Shown piece by piece: positions 40,449 through 49,995 of a stretch of DNA of 51,766 nucleotides (positions are counted from its first letter, which is position 1; each line of letters opens with the position of its first letter). The DNA is from Roseateles chitinivorans (GTDB lineage Bacteria; Pseudomonadota; Gammaproteobacteria; Burkholderiales; Burkholderiaceae_C). The notes beneath the pieces were generated by a model that was not told the origin of the DNA, made no database searches, and worked only from the letters and a program-made list of their open reading frames with translations. The stretch is from NCBI RefSeq assembly GCF_002761755.1, contig NZ_PEOG01000040.1:1-51766 (forward strand), given 5' to 3'. The position numbers and the translations under genes are program-made.

Positions 40449-41528
40449 TTACTTCGCCGACACCGCCGGAATCACGGCCGAGGTCGTCGCGGCGGAGGTG
40501 CCCGTCGCCACGCCCGCCAGCGGCGAGGCCGCCCCGGTGAGCCACTTGCGGACGCGTTCCGCATCGCCGATCCGGGAGTACTTTCCGGCGGAATCCAGGA
40601 ACACCATGATCAGCTTGCGGCCGGCCAGCTGCGCCTGCATGACCAGGCACTGTCCGGCTTCATTGATGAAGCCCGTCTTCTGCAGGCCGATGTCCCAATC
40701 GCCCTTGCGGACGAGGCCATTGGTGGTGCCGAAGCGGACCTGCCGGCGACCCAGGGCGACGGTGTACTCGGACGAGGTCGACAGCTCGCGGATCAGCGGG
40801 AAGGCATGGGCCACCTTGACCAGCTTGGCCAGGTCGGCCGCGCTGGACTGATTACGACTGGACAACCCGGTGGGCTCGACGTAATGGGTGTCCATCATGC
40901 CCAGCGCGCGCGCCTTGGCGTTCATGGCCGCGACGAAAGCTTCCAGGCCGCCCGGGTAGTTGCGCCCGAGCGCATGGGCCGCGCGGTTCTCCGAGGACAT
41001 CAGCGCCAGGTGCAGCAGTTCGCCGCGGGTCAACTCGGTGCCGATCGCCAGCCGCGAACCGGTGAACTTCTCGGTGTCCTTGTCCTCGTCGGTGATCTCG
41101 AGCTTCTCGTCGAGCGACTGGTTGGCCTCGACCACCAGCAAGGCGGTCATCAGCTTGGTGATCGACGCGATCGGCAGCACCGCCGACGGGTTCTTCGAGA
41201 ACAGGACTTCGTTCGTGTCCTGGTCGACGACATAGGCGACGCTGGATTTCAGGTCGAGGGGGTCTTCGGTGTCATGCAGGCCGTACATCGTCCCGAAGGA
41301 CGGCTTGGACGGGATGACTTCCCGGGCCGGTGCCGCCGCACGGGCGGCCACCTTGCGGGGAGAGCGCGGGGCCGGTTTGGCCTTGCGCACGCTCTTCACC
41401 TTGGCTTTGGAGGACGACGCCGTGGCCGCCTGCGCCGGTTGAACCGGCACGAGACTGGCGGTCAGGCCCGTCAGCAACATGACGCCGCTGAGCGCGGCAC
41501 CAGACAGCAATGTCGCAATGGTCTTCAA
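40449..41528 (-). CDS. pbpG: D-alanyl-D-alanine endopeptidase, PBP7 type
   Basis: A 359-residue periplasmic serine peptidase that cuts D-Ala-mDAP cross-links of peptidoglycan. The start reads TTG at 41528, which gives a good signal peptide ending PAQA-A; no ATG start fits better. A basic linker (KAKVKSVRKAKPAPRSPRK) follows. Penicillin-binding motifs: S122-x-x-K125 (SITK), S179-E-N181 and K284-T-G286. The domain ends near RKWLTG; a Thr/Ala-rich tail follows. It has no C-terminal amphipathic anchor like DacA, so PBP7-type rather than PBP5-type, but a carboxypeptidase role is not excluded. Confidence 0.9.
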   Translation of the reverse strand: MKTIATLLSGAALSGVMLLTGLTASLVPVQPAQAATASSSKAKVKSVRKAKPAPRSPRKVAARAAAPAREVIPSKPSFGTMYGLHDTEDPLDLKSSVAYVVDQDTNEVLFSKNPSAVLPIASITKLMTALLVVEANQSLDEKLEITDEDKDTEKFTGSRLAIGTELTRGELLHLALMSSENRAAHALGRNYPGGLEAFVAAMNAKARALGMMDTHYVEPTGLSSRNQSSAADLAKLVKVAHAFPLIRELSTSSEYTVALGRRQVRFGTTNGLVRKGDWDIGLQKTGFINEAGQCLVMQAQLAGRKLIMVFLDSAGKYSRIGDAERVRKWLTGAASPLAGVATGTSAATTSAVIPAVSAK

Positions 41529-41662
41529 TCCAGTCCCCAGAAGTGGGCGCGAGTTTAGGGGATCGCTGAAAGACCGGCAAGATCAATGACTTAACGCAGG
41601 CTCTTAAAGTGCCTGAATCCGTGCCATCCGACGCGGCCGGGCGGCCGGCGTGCGCTGTCCTG

Positions 41663-43204
41663 TCAACCTTGGGCGGCGACCCGCTCCGTTTTGCTTTGAA
41701 GCTTGTTCAGAGCGCTCAAATATGCTTTCGCCGAGGCGACGACGATATCGGGGTCTGCCCCCACGCCGTTCACCACGCGTCCGGCATGTTGCAGGCGCAC
41801 CGTCACTTCGCCCTGGGATTCTGTGCTGCCGCTGGTGATCGCGCTGACCGAATACAGCAGCATTTCCGCCCCACTTCCGACCTTGCTCTCGATCGCCTTG
41901 AGCACCGCGTCGACCGGCCCGTTGCCATCGCTCTCGGTGCGGTACTCGACCTCACCCGCAGCGAAGACGACCTGCGCCTGCGGGCGTTCACCGGTCTCGG
42001 AGCGCTGCGCCAGCGCCACCAGCCGGTAGTGCTCCTGGTCCTGGGTGACCGACTCGTCCATCACCAGCGCGATGATGTCTTCGTCGAAGATCTCGGCCTT
42101 GCGGTCGGCCAGGTCCTTGAAGCGGACGAAGGCGGCATTGATCTCCGCCTCCGACTCCAGCACCACGCCCAGTTCCTGCAGCCGCTGCTTGAACGCATTG
42201 CGGCCCGAGAGCTTGCCCAGCACGATCTTGTTGGCGCTCCAGCCCACGTCCTCGGCGCGCATGATCTCGTAGGTGTCGCGGGCCTTGAGCACGCCGTCCT
42301 GGTGGATGCCCGAGGCATGCGCGAAGGCATTGGCGCCCACCACCGCCTTGTTGGGCTGGATCACGAAACCGGTCGTCTGCGACACCATCTTGGACGCCGG
42401 CACGATCTGCGATGGATCGACCCGCACCTCCAAGCCGAAGTAGTCGCGGCGCGTCTTCACCGCCATCACGACCTCCTCCAGCGAGCAGTTGCCGGCGCGT
42501 TCGCCCAGCCCATTGATCGTGCACTCCACCTGGCGCGCGCCGCCGATCTTCACGCCGGCCAGCGAGTTGGCCACCGCCATGCCCAGGTCGTTGTGGCAGT
42601 GGACGCTCCAGATCGCCTGGTCCGAGTTCGGCACGCGCTCGCGCAGCGTCTTGATGAACTGGCCATAGAGCTCGGGGATCGCGTAGCCGACGGTGTCCGG
42701 GATGTTGATCGTGCGGGCGCCCTCGCGGATCACCGCCTCGACGACACGGGCGAGGAACTCCGGATCGGAGCGGTAACCGTCCTCGGGCGAGAACTCGATG
42801 TCGTCGGTCAGGTTGCGGGCGAAACGCACCGCCTGGATCGCCTGCTCCAGCACCTGCTCACGGGTCATGCGCAGCTTCTTCTCCATGTGGAGTTCGCTGG
42901 TGGCGATGAAGGTGTGGATGCGTCGGCGTGCCGCGCCCTGGAGCGCCTCGGCGGCGCGGGCGATGTCGCGGTCGTTCGCGCGCGCCAGCGAGCAGACGGT
43001 GCTGTCGCGGATTGCGTCGGCGATCGCCTTGACCGCCTCGAAGTCCCCGTGGCTGGCCGCCGCGAAGCCGGCCTCGATCACGTCCACCTTCAGCCGCTCC
43101 AGCTGCCGCGCGATGCGCAGCTTCTCGTCCTTGGTCATGGACGCGCCGGGCGACTGCTCACCGTCGCGCAGGGTGGTGTCGAAGATGATCAGCTGGTCGG
43201 ACAT
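41663..43204 (-). CDS. leuA: 2-isopropylmalate synthase, short type (LeuA, about 513 residues)
   Basis: 513 residues. Condenses 2-ketoisovalerate with acetyl-CoA, the committed step to leucine. N-terminal TIM barrel with the metal motif [28 protein letters not shown], and the flexible-loop GERAGN; the C-terminal LeuA-dimer domain (about 385-513; [18 protein letters not shown]) binds leucine for feedback inhibition. AAGGAAG precedes the ATG. Directly upstream on the same strand is a second, long-type synthase (43292-44986), 87 bp away with two hairpins between. The two enzymes share only about the catalytic motifs, so they are separate lineages, not a recent duplication. Citramalate synthase is a possible alternative for one of them. 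Confidence 0.93.
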   Translation of the reverse strand: MSDQLIIFDTTLRDGEQSPGASMTKDEKLRIARQLERLKVDVIEAGFAAASHGDFEAVKAIADAIRDSTVCSLARANDRDIARAAEALQGAARRRIHTFIATSELHMEKKLRMTREQVLEQAIQAVRFARNLTDDIEFSPEDGYRSDPEFLARVVEAVIREGARTINIPDTVGYAIPELYGQFIKTLRERVPNSDQAIWSVHCHNDLGMAVANSLAGVKIGGARQVECTINGLGERAGNCSLEEVVMAVKTRRDYFGLEVRVDPSQIVPASKMVSQTTGFVIQPNKAVVGANAFAHASGIHQDGVLKARDTYEIMRAEDVGWSANKIVLGKLSGRNAFKQRLQELGVVLESEAEINAAFVRFKDLADRKAEIFDEDIIALVMDESVTQDQEHYRLVALAQRSETGERPQAQVVFAAGEVEYRTESDGNGPVDAVLKAIESKVGSGAEMLLYSVSAITSGSTESQGEVTVRLQHAGRVVNGVGADPDIVVASAKAYLSALNKLQSKTERVAAQG

Positions 43205-43230
43205 GGGATGCTTCCTTGCGATGGCGGCGC

Positions 43231-43283
43231 GGGCCCGGTGATCCGGGCCCCGGTTCGCGAGTTTAGGCGGCCGACGGGCCGCC
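43231..43283 (-). repeat. Two stable hairpins between the tandem leuA genes
   Basis: GGGCCCGG/CCGGGCCC (43231-43250, loop TGAT) and GGCGGCC/GGCCGCC (43266-43283, loop GACG). No T run follows either, so they look like mRNA stabilising or weak termination structures that could set the ratio of the two synthases. Confidence 0.5.
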
Positions 43284-43291
43284 CCGGCGCC

Positions 43292-44986
43292 TCAGGCGGC
43301 GATGCGGTCAGCGAGCTTGAGCACGCCCCGCTGCGAGGCGCGGCGCAGGCCCGAGACGATCGCCTTCAGCGAGGCCGAGGCGATGTTGCCGTCCATGCCG
43401 ACGCCGAACAGCGTCGCCTCGCCCACCCGCAGTTCCAGGTAGGCGACGGCCTGCGCATCAGCGCCGCTGCCCATCGCATGCTCGTGGTAGTCAAGCACCC
43501 GGACCTGGGTCTTCAGCAGCTTGTTCAGGCCCTCCACGAACGCGTCGATCGGCCCCTTGCCGTGGCCATCGATCCTGACCATGCGCACGCAGAGATCGGC
43601 CTGCGCCTGCACGCGGGTCTGGCCGTCCTCGGCGGTGTCGATCTGCGGGTGCAGCGCCGGCGCCTGCTTGACGCCGTACTCGCGGTCGAAGATGCGCCAC
43701 AGATCCGCCGCGCCGAGTTCCTTGCCGTTCGTGTCCATCACGCCCTGGACGATCTGGCTGAATTCGATCTGCAGGCGGCGCGGCAGCTCGATGCCGTATT
43801 CGGCCTCGAGCAGGTAGGAGATGCCGCCCTTGCCCGACTGGCTGTTGACGCGGATCACCGCCTCGTAGCTGCGACCCAGGTCCTTCGGGTCGACCGGCAG
43901 ATAGGGGATCTCCCAGATGTCGCCCTCCTTGCGGGCGGCGAAGGCCTTCTTGATCGCGTCCTGGTGCGAACCCGAGAACGAGGTGTAGACCAGTTCACCC
44001 ACATACGGGTGGCGCGGATGCACCGGCAGCTGGTTGCAGTGCTCGACGCAGCGACGGATTTCGTCGATGTCGGAGAAGTCCAGGCCCGGATGCACGCCCT
44101 GGGTGTACAGGTTCAGCGCGACGTTGACCAGGTCGAGGTTGCCGGTGCGCTCGCCGTTGCCGAACAGGCAGCCCTCGACGCGGTCGGCGCCGGCCATGAT
44201 CGCGAGCTCGGCAGCGGCCGTGCCGGTGCCACGGTCGTTATGCGGATGCACCGACAGGATCACGCTGTCACGAGACTCGATATGACGGCCCATCCACTCG
44301 ATCATGTCGGCATAGATGTTGGGCGTGGAATGCTCGACCGTCGTCGGCAGGTTGATGATGATCTTGCGCTCGGGCGTCGGCCCCCAGGCGGCGGTGACCG
44401 CATCCACCACGCGCTTGGAGAAGCTCAGCTCGGTGCCCGAGAACATCTCCGGCGAGTACTCGAAACGGAAGTCCGTCCCGGTCTCCGCGGCCTGTCGATC
44501 GGCCATGTCGCGGATCAGCTTCGTGTGCGTGACGGCCAGCTCGACGATCTCGTCCTCGCTCATGCCCAGGACCACGCGCCGCATCACCGGCGCGACCGCG
44601 TTGTACAGATGCACGATCACGCGTTTGGCGCCGACCAGCGACTCGAAGGTGCGCTCGATCAGCGGCTGGCGGGCCTGTGTCAGCACCTGGATCGTGACGT
44701 CGTCGGGGATGTGGCCCTGCTCGATCAGCAGCCGGACGAAATCGAAGTCGGTCTGCGACGCGGACGGAAAACCGACTTCGATCTCCTTGAAGCCGATCTT
44801 CACCAGCATCTGGAACATGCGCAGCTTGCGCTCCGGGTCCATCGGCTCGATCAGCGCCTGGTTGCCGTCGCGCAGGTCGGTGCTCAGCCACAGCGGCGCC
44901 TGCGTGATCTGCGCGTCGGGCCAGCGGCGGTCCGGGAGGGCGATGGGGGCGAAGGCGCGGTACTTGGTCTGCGGTTGCTTGAGCAT
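43292..44986 (-). CDS. leuA: 2-isopropylmalate synthase, long type (LeuA2, about 564 residues)
   Basis: 564 residues of the long LeuA type known from Actinobacteria, yeast and many betaproteobacteria. N-terminus [17 protein letters not shown], metal motif [51 protein letters not shown], and the C-terminal regulatory domain (about 435-560; [23 protein letters not shown]). AGGAACG precedes the ATG. It is the first gene after the leucine leader peptide and attenuator (45031-45189), so leucine starvation should raise it. The short-type leuA follows. Both sit downstream of pssA and the ilv genes. Confidence 0.95.
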   Translation of the reverse strand: MLKQPQTKYRAFAPIALPDRRWPDAQITQAPLWLSTDLRDGNQALIEPMDPERKLRMFQMLVKIGFKEIEVGFPSASQTDFDFVRLLIEQGHIPDDVTIQVLTQARQPLIERTFESLVGAKRVIVHLYNAVAPVMRRVVLGMSEDEIVELAVTHTKLIRDMADRQAAETGTDFRFEYSPEMFSGTELSFSKRVVDAVTAAWGPTPERKIIINLPTTVEHSTPNIYADMIEWMGRHIESRDSVILSVHPHNDRGTGTAAAELAIMAGADRVEGCLFGNGERTGNLDLVNVALNLYTQGVHPGLDFSDIDEIRRCVEHCNQLPVHPRHPYVGELVYTSFSGSHQDAIKKAFAARKEGDIWEIPYLPVDPKDLGRSYEAVIRVNSQSGKGGISYLLEAEYGIELPRRLQIEFSQIVQGVMDTNGKELGAADLWRIFDREYGVKQAPALHPQIDTAEDGQTRVQAQADLCVRMVRIDGHGKGPIDAFVEGLNKLLKTQVRVLDYHEHAMGSGADAQAVAYLELRVGEATLFGVGMDGNIASASLKAIVSGLRRASQRGVLKLADRIAA

Positions 44987-45012
44987 GGAAGCGTTCCTGG
45001 TGGGTTCAGGGG

Positions 45013-45060
45013 CGCAACTCGCAGACTCTCCAGAAACAGAAACGGCCCGCTGCGAGTTGC
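45013..45060 (-). repeat. Inverted repeat interleaved with the leuA terminator
   Basis: GCAACTCGCAG (minus strand, 45060-45050) and CTGCGAGTTGC (45023-45013) are a perfect 11-bp pair. The first arm is the loop of the terminator hairpin at 45041-45072, the second lies beyond its T-rich tail. The two pairings interleave, so they would form a pseudoknot or compete. Confidence 0.6.
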
Positions 45061-45072
45061 ATTCGGGCCGTT
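45031..45072 (-). terminator. Attenuator terminator of the leuA operon
   Basis: On the minus strand AACGGCCCG (45072-45064) pairs with CGGGCCGTT (45049-45041), followed by TTTCTGTTTC. It lies 39 bp past the leader peptide stop and 45 bp before the start of the long leuA. The upstream leader hairpin GAACC/GGTTC straddling the leader's end contains CGGGTT, which can pair with the GGCCCG arm (with G-U pairs), giving the classic alternative fold. Confidence 0.7.
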
Positions 45073-45111
45073 GATCTGGGATGAGCGTCTGGATGGACGG
45101 ACGTGCGCGAT

Positions 45112-45189
45112 CTAGCGAACCCGAGGTTCACCTAGTAGTAGCAGCGAAATGCCGGAGGCATTGCTGGTGGAGGCGGACACGAACGTCAT
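45112..45189 (-). CDS. leuL: Leucine operon leader peptide (LeuL-like, 25 residues)
   Basis: An ATG 8 bp after the -10 opens a 25-codon frame ending TAG at 45114-45112. Codons 16-19 are CTG CTA CTA CTA, four leucines in a row ([11 protein letters not shown]), three of them a very rare codon in this GC-rich genome. This is the hallmark of ribosome-stalling leader peptides of leucine biosynthesis. With so short a 5' end the ribosome site is nearly absent, so initiation may be leaderless-like. A terminator hairpin and the long leuA follow. The frame is too short to be found by usual gene callers. Confidence 0.8.
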   Translation of the reverse strand: MTFVSASTSNASGISLLLLGEPRVR

Positions 45190-45197
45190 GGGCGTCG

Positions 45198-45227
45198 AAT
45201 ATAGGGGCGCGGCACGACAGGCGTCAA
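45198..45227 (-). promoter_or_regulatory. Sigma70 promoter of leuL-leuA
   Basis: Minus strand: TTGACG (45227-45222), 18 bp, TATATT (45203-45198). It lies between the pssA stop (45263) and the leader peptide, and is the strongest promoter pattern in this region. Confidence 0.75.
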
Positions 45228-45262
45228 CGCGGATGGGCGAATGCACGCGCCGCAAGCATTCG

Positions 45263-46111
45263 CTATCGGTGAAGGCCCGCTTCATCCGGCTCGTCGGTCG
45301 ACATCGCGATCACGCTGGCCGGCTTGCCCTTGGCGCGCCGCACCGCGTAGACGATGTAGCCCGAGATGCCATAGGCGCAGAACACGCCGAACAGCACCCG
45401 CGGCGGGTCGATGTTGATCGCCGCGATGGCTAGCATGATCACCACCAGCACGATGAAGGGCACCGAGCGCTTGAAGGTGATGTCCTTGAAGCTGTAGAAC
45501 GGCGCGTTGGTCACCATCGTCAAACCCGCGTAGAGCGTGAAGCCGAAAGCGAGCCAGGCCAGCGACGGATCTCGATGGATGTCCTTGTAGCCGGCGCTGT
45601 CGAGCGCCCAGATGAGGCTCATCACCAGTGCCGCGGCCGCGGGGCTGGGCACGCCCTGGAAGAAGCGCCGGTCCACGACCGCGATGTTGGTGTTGAAGCG
45701 GGCCAGGCGCAGCGCCGCGCCGGCGATGTAGACGAAGGCGGCGAACCAGCCCCACTTGCCCAGGCCCTGCAGCGCCCAGGAATACATGATCAGCGCCGGG
45801 GCCGCGCCGAAGGACACCATGTCCGACAGCGAATCCATCTGCTCGCCGAAGGTGCTTTGCGTGTTGGTCATGCGCGCGACGCGGCCGTCCAGGCTGTCGA
45901 GCACCATCGCAGCGAAGATGCCGTAGACCGCCTGCTCGAAGCGGCCGCCGATGCCCATCACGATCGCGTAGAAACCGCTGAACAGCGCGGCCAGGGTGAA
46001 AAGGTTGGGGAGCAGGTAGATGCCCTTGTGGCGCGGGCGCTGCGGGGCGTCGAGGGCATCCGCCTCGTCCTCGTCGAGCAGGTCCACGTTCTTGTTTTCG
46101 GTCGAATTCAT
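45263..46111 (-). CDS. pssA: CDP-diacylglycerol-serine O-phosphatidyltransferase
   Basis: A 282-residue inner-membrane enzyme making phosphatidylserine from CDP-diacylglycerol and L-serine, on the way to phosphatidylethanolamine. The CDP-alcohol phosphotransferase motif is complete: LDGRVARMTNTQSTFGEQMDSLSDMV (D-G-x2-A-R-x8-G-x3-D-x3-D). Several hydrophobic helices follow (LFTLAALFSGFYAIVMG; SVPFIVLVVIMLAIAAIN). The N-terminus is acidic and cytoplasmic. It sits between ilvC and leuA, a known betaproteobacterial arrangement. A T-tailed terminator after ilvC ends only 31 bp before its ATG, and the ribosome site is poor, so expression probably depends on read-through. Confidence 0.95.
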   Translation of the reverse strand: MNSTENKNVDLLDEDEADALDAPQRPRHKGIYLLPNLFTLAALFSGFYAIVMGIGGRFEQAVYGIFAAMVLDSLDGRVARMTNTQSTFGEQMDSLSDMVSFGAAPALIMYSWALQGLGKWGWFAAFVYIAGAALRLARFNTNIAVVDRRFFQGVPSPAAAALVMSLIWALDSAGYKDIHRDPSLAWLAFGFTLYAGLTMVTNAPFYSFKDITFKRSVPFIVLVVIMLAIAAINIDPPRVLFGVFCAYGISGYIVYAVRRAKGKPASVIAMSTDEPDEAGLHR

Positions 46112-46142
46112 GGGGCGCGAGGATAACTCACCACATCAATGG

Positions 46143-46174
46143 AAAAGGCCGCGCGGTGCGACCCGCGCGGCCTT
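46143..46174 (-). terminator. Intrinsic terminator after ilvC
   Basis: AAGGCCGCGCGG/CCGCGCGGCCTT, a perfect 12-bp stem with a 6-nt loop, then TTTTCCATT on the minus strand. 29 bp past the ilvC stop and 31 bp before the pssA start. Confidence 0.85.
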
Positions 46175-46203
46175 CTGGACTGATCTGACGCGATCTGCGC
46201 GGA

Positions 46204-47762
<1,559 letters not shown>

Positions 47763-47939
47763 GGAATCTCGTCCTTCGCGCTCTTCAGACCGCCGGCGGT
47801 AACCGGGCGGCCCTTGGCCACGCTCTTCGATTCAGGGAATGGGCCGGATCGCTCCGAGCGGTTCAGGCCGTCCGCCGCCGGTCGCGCCGCACGCGGTAAC
47901 GCGCGGCACGCCGGACACGGCTTCAGGCCGTCGCCAGTC

Positions 47940-49736
47940 TCAGAGGTCCTCGGACCCCAGCAGCATTTCGGAGATGCCCTTGCCCGCCTGGACCATCGGC
48001 CAGACGTTCTCGGTCGGGTCGGTGCGCACGTCCAGGAAGACGGTGCGGTCCTTCAACCGCATCGCCTCGCGCAGCGCGGGCTCGACATCCGAAGGTCTCT
48101 CCACCAGCAGTCCCACATGCCCATAGGACTCGGCCAGCTTGACGAAGTCAGGCAGCGCATCCATGTAGCTGTGCGAGTAGCGCTTGCCGTAGTCCAGCTC
48201 CTGCCACTGCCGCACCATGCCCAGGTAGCGGTTGTTCAGCGAGACCACCTTCACAGGGGTCTTGTACTGCTGGCAGGTGGACAGTTCCTGGATGTTCATC
48301 TGGATGCTGCCCTCGCCGGTGATGCAGAACACGTCCGCCTCCGGCTTGGCCAGCTTGATGCCCATCGCATAGGGCAGCCCCACGCCCATCGTCCCCAGAC
48401 CGCCGGAGTTGATCCAGCGGCGCGGCTCGTTGAAGCGGTAGAACTGCGCGGCCCACATCTGGTGCTGACCGACGTCGGAGGTGATGTACGTGTCGCGGTC
48501 GCGGGTCAGGTTCCACAGCGTCTCGACGACGTGCTGCGGCTTGATGACATCCGTCGAATGCTTGTAGGCCAGGCAGTCGCGCTTGCGCCAGTCGTTGATC
48601 TGGCTCCACCAGGCGTTGATCGAGTCCGCGTCGGGTCGTGCCTGCGCCTCCTTGATCTGCGCGATCAGCTCCTGCAGCACGTCCTTGACGTCGCCCACGA
48701 TCGGGATGTCCACGCGCACGCGCTTGGAGATGGACGACGGGTCGATGTCGATGTGGATGATCTTGCGATCGACCGACGCGAAGTGCTTCGGATTGCCGAT
48801 GACGCGGTCATCGAAGCGCGCGCCCACGGCCAGCAGCACGTCGCAGTGCTGCATCGTCATGTTGGCCTCGTAGGTGCCGTGCATGCCGAGCATGCCGAGG
48901 AAGCGCGGATCGGTGCCGGGCATCGCGCCCAGGCCCATCAGCGTGTTGGTGCAGGGATAGCCCAGCAGTTCGACCAGCTGGCGCAGTTCGGCCGTGGCCT
49001 CGCCCAGGATCACGCCGCCACCGGTATAGATATAAGGCCGCTTGGCGCCCATCAGCAGTTGGACCGCCTTGCGGATCTGGCCGCTGTGGCCCTTCTTCAC
49101 CGGGTTGTACGAGCGCATCTCCACACGCTCCGGGTAGTGGAACGCGGTGCGGTTGAGCGAGACGTCCTTGGGGATATCCACGACGACCGGGCCGGGCCGG
49201 CCGGTGCGCGCGATGTGGAACGCCTTCTTCAGCGTCGTGGCGAGATCGCGGACATCCTTGACCAGGAAGTTGTGCTTGACGATCGGGCGCGTGATGCCGA
49301 CGGTGTCGCACTCCTGGAAGGCGTCCAGCCCGATGGCGGGCGTCGGGACCTGACCGGTGATGATCACCATCGGGATCGAGTCCATGTACGCCGTCGCGAT
49401 GCCGGTGATCGCGTTGGTGACGCCTGGGCCGGAGGTCACCAGCGCCACGCCGACTTCGCCGGTCGCCCGGGCGTAGCCGTCGGCGGCGTGCACGGCGGCC
49501 TGCTCATGACGGACCAGCACATGCTGGATGGCGTCCTGCTTGTAGAGCGCGTCGTAGATGTAGAGAACGGCACCGCCTGGATAGCCCCAGAGGAACTTCA
49601 CGCCTTCGGCCTGAAGACTCTGAACCAGGATTTCGGAGCCATTCAGTTCCTGTCCGGAACTGACGGAATGGGGGTGCGGTTGTGAGCGAGCTTCCGTGAT
49701 CGCTGCACGTTTGATGTCCGCGGCAGACATGTCCAT
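47940..49736 (-). CDS. ilvB: Acetolactate synthase large (catalytic) subunit
   Basis: A 598-residue ThDP/FAD enzyme that joins pyruvate to pyruvate or 2-ketobutyrate, the first common step of branched-chain amino acid synthesis. N-terminal domain FLWGYPGGAVLYIYDAL and the catalytic glutamate in VRHEQAAVHAADGYAR; FAD domain GLGAMPGTDPRFLGMLGMHG and GARFDDRVIGN; ThDP domain ITGEGSIQMNIQEL...SLNNRYLGMVRQWQ. The metal motif reads GEG rather than the usual GDG. The start is the ATG at 49736, with AGAGG 8 nt upstream; a second ATG at 49730 is possible. Its leader contains a T-tailed hairpin and an overlapping small reading frame. Confidence 0.97.
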   Translation of the reverse strand: MDMSAADIKRAAITEARSQPHPHSVSSGQELNGSEILVQSLQAEGVKFLWGYPGGAVLYIYDALYKQDAIQHVLVRHEQAAVHAADGYARATGEVGVALVTSGPGVTNAITGIATAYMDSIPMVIITGQVPTPAIGLDAFQECDTVGITRPIVKHNFLVKDVRDLATTLKKAFHIARTGRPGPVVVDIPKDVSLNRTAFHYPERVEMRSYNPVKKGHSGQIRKAVQLLMGAKRPYIYTGGGVILGEATAELRQLVELLGYPCTNTLMGLGAMPGTDPRFLGMLGMHGTYEANMTMQHCDVLLAVGARFDDRVIGNPKHFASVDRKIIHIDIDPSSISKRVRVDIPIVGDVKDVLQELIAQIKEAQARPDADSINAWWSQINDWRKRDCLAYKHSTDVIKPQHVVETLWNLTRDRDTYITSDVGQHQMWAAQFYRFNEPRRWINSGGLGTMGVGLPYAMGIKLAKPEADVFCITGEGSIQMNIQELSTCQQYKTPVKVVSLNNRYLGMVRQWQELDYGKRYSHSYMDALPDFVKLAESYGHVGLLVERPSDVEPALREAMRLKDRTVFLDVRTDPTENVWPMVQAGKGISEMLLGSEDL

Positions 49737-49774
49737 ATGTCGAACCTCTGAGATTTTCTCTGACGAAAAACCAT
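49643..49774 (-). other. Possible upstream reading frame overlapping the start of ilvB
   Basis: An ATG at 49774 with a strong ribosome site (GAGAGGAG, 8 nt upstream) opens a 43-codon frame that runs out of frame into ilvB. Its codons are not rich in leucine, isoleucine or valine. It may divert ribosomes from ilvB or be chance. No homology recognised. Confidence 0.3.
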
Positions 49775-49822
49775 CGGTGCTTCTCCTCTCGCCCTTGTGA
49801 GGCGGACTTGAAACGTCGCGTC

Positions 49823-49851
49823 AAAAACAGGGGCGCCCGGGTCGGGCGGCC
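49823..49851 (-). terminator. Terminator-like hairpin in the ilvB leader
   Basis: On the minus strand CGCCCG-ACC-CGGGCG, extended by two G-C pairs beyond a C-C mismatch, followed by TGTTTTTG. It lies about 87 bp before the ilvB start, downstream of a possible -10 (CATAAT, minus, about 49893-49888), so it would be in the transcript as an attenuator. I could not find a leader peptide rich in branched-chain codons. The rest of 49737-49995 holds promoter elements only. Confidence 0.5.
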
Positions 49852-49941
49852 TACTTGAGACAAAAACTGCGGTGTGCGAGGGGCCGATTATGCACGCAAA
49901 CCCGCGAAGACTCGGGCACCGGTGGCGATCTGTAGCGCTGG

Positions 49942-49950
49942 TGCGATAAT
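49942..49950 (+). promoter_or_regulatory. Extended -10 promoter of the sigma factor gene
   Basis: TGCGATAAT is an extended -10 element 46 bp before the TTG start at 49996. No good -35. Confidence 0.45.
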
Positions 49951-49995
49951 CCGCGCCGTTTTGCCTGCCCGACCGCCCTTTCCGGCGCCAGCCCA

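Noticed and set aside
45132..45161. Alternative nine-codon leader frame ending in Cys-Tyr-Tyr before leuA
   Set aside because: It overlaps the leader in another frame and has no amino acid link to the operon; the promoter-proximal frame with four Leu codons fits the pathway.
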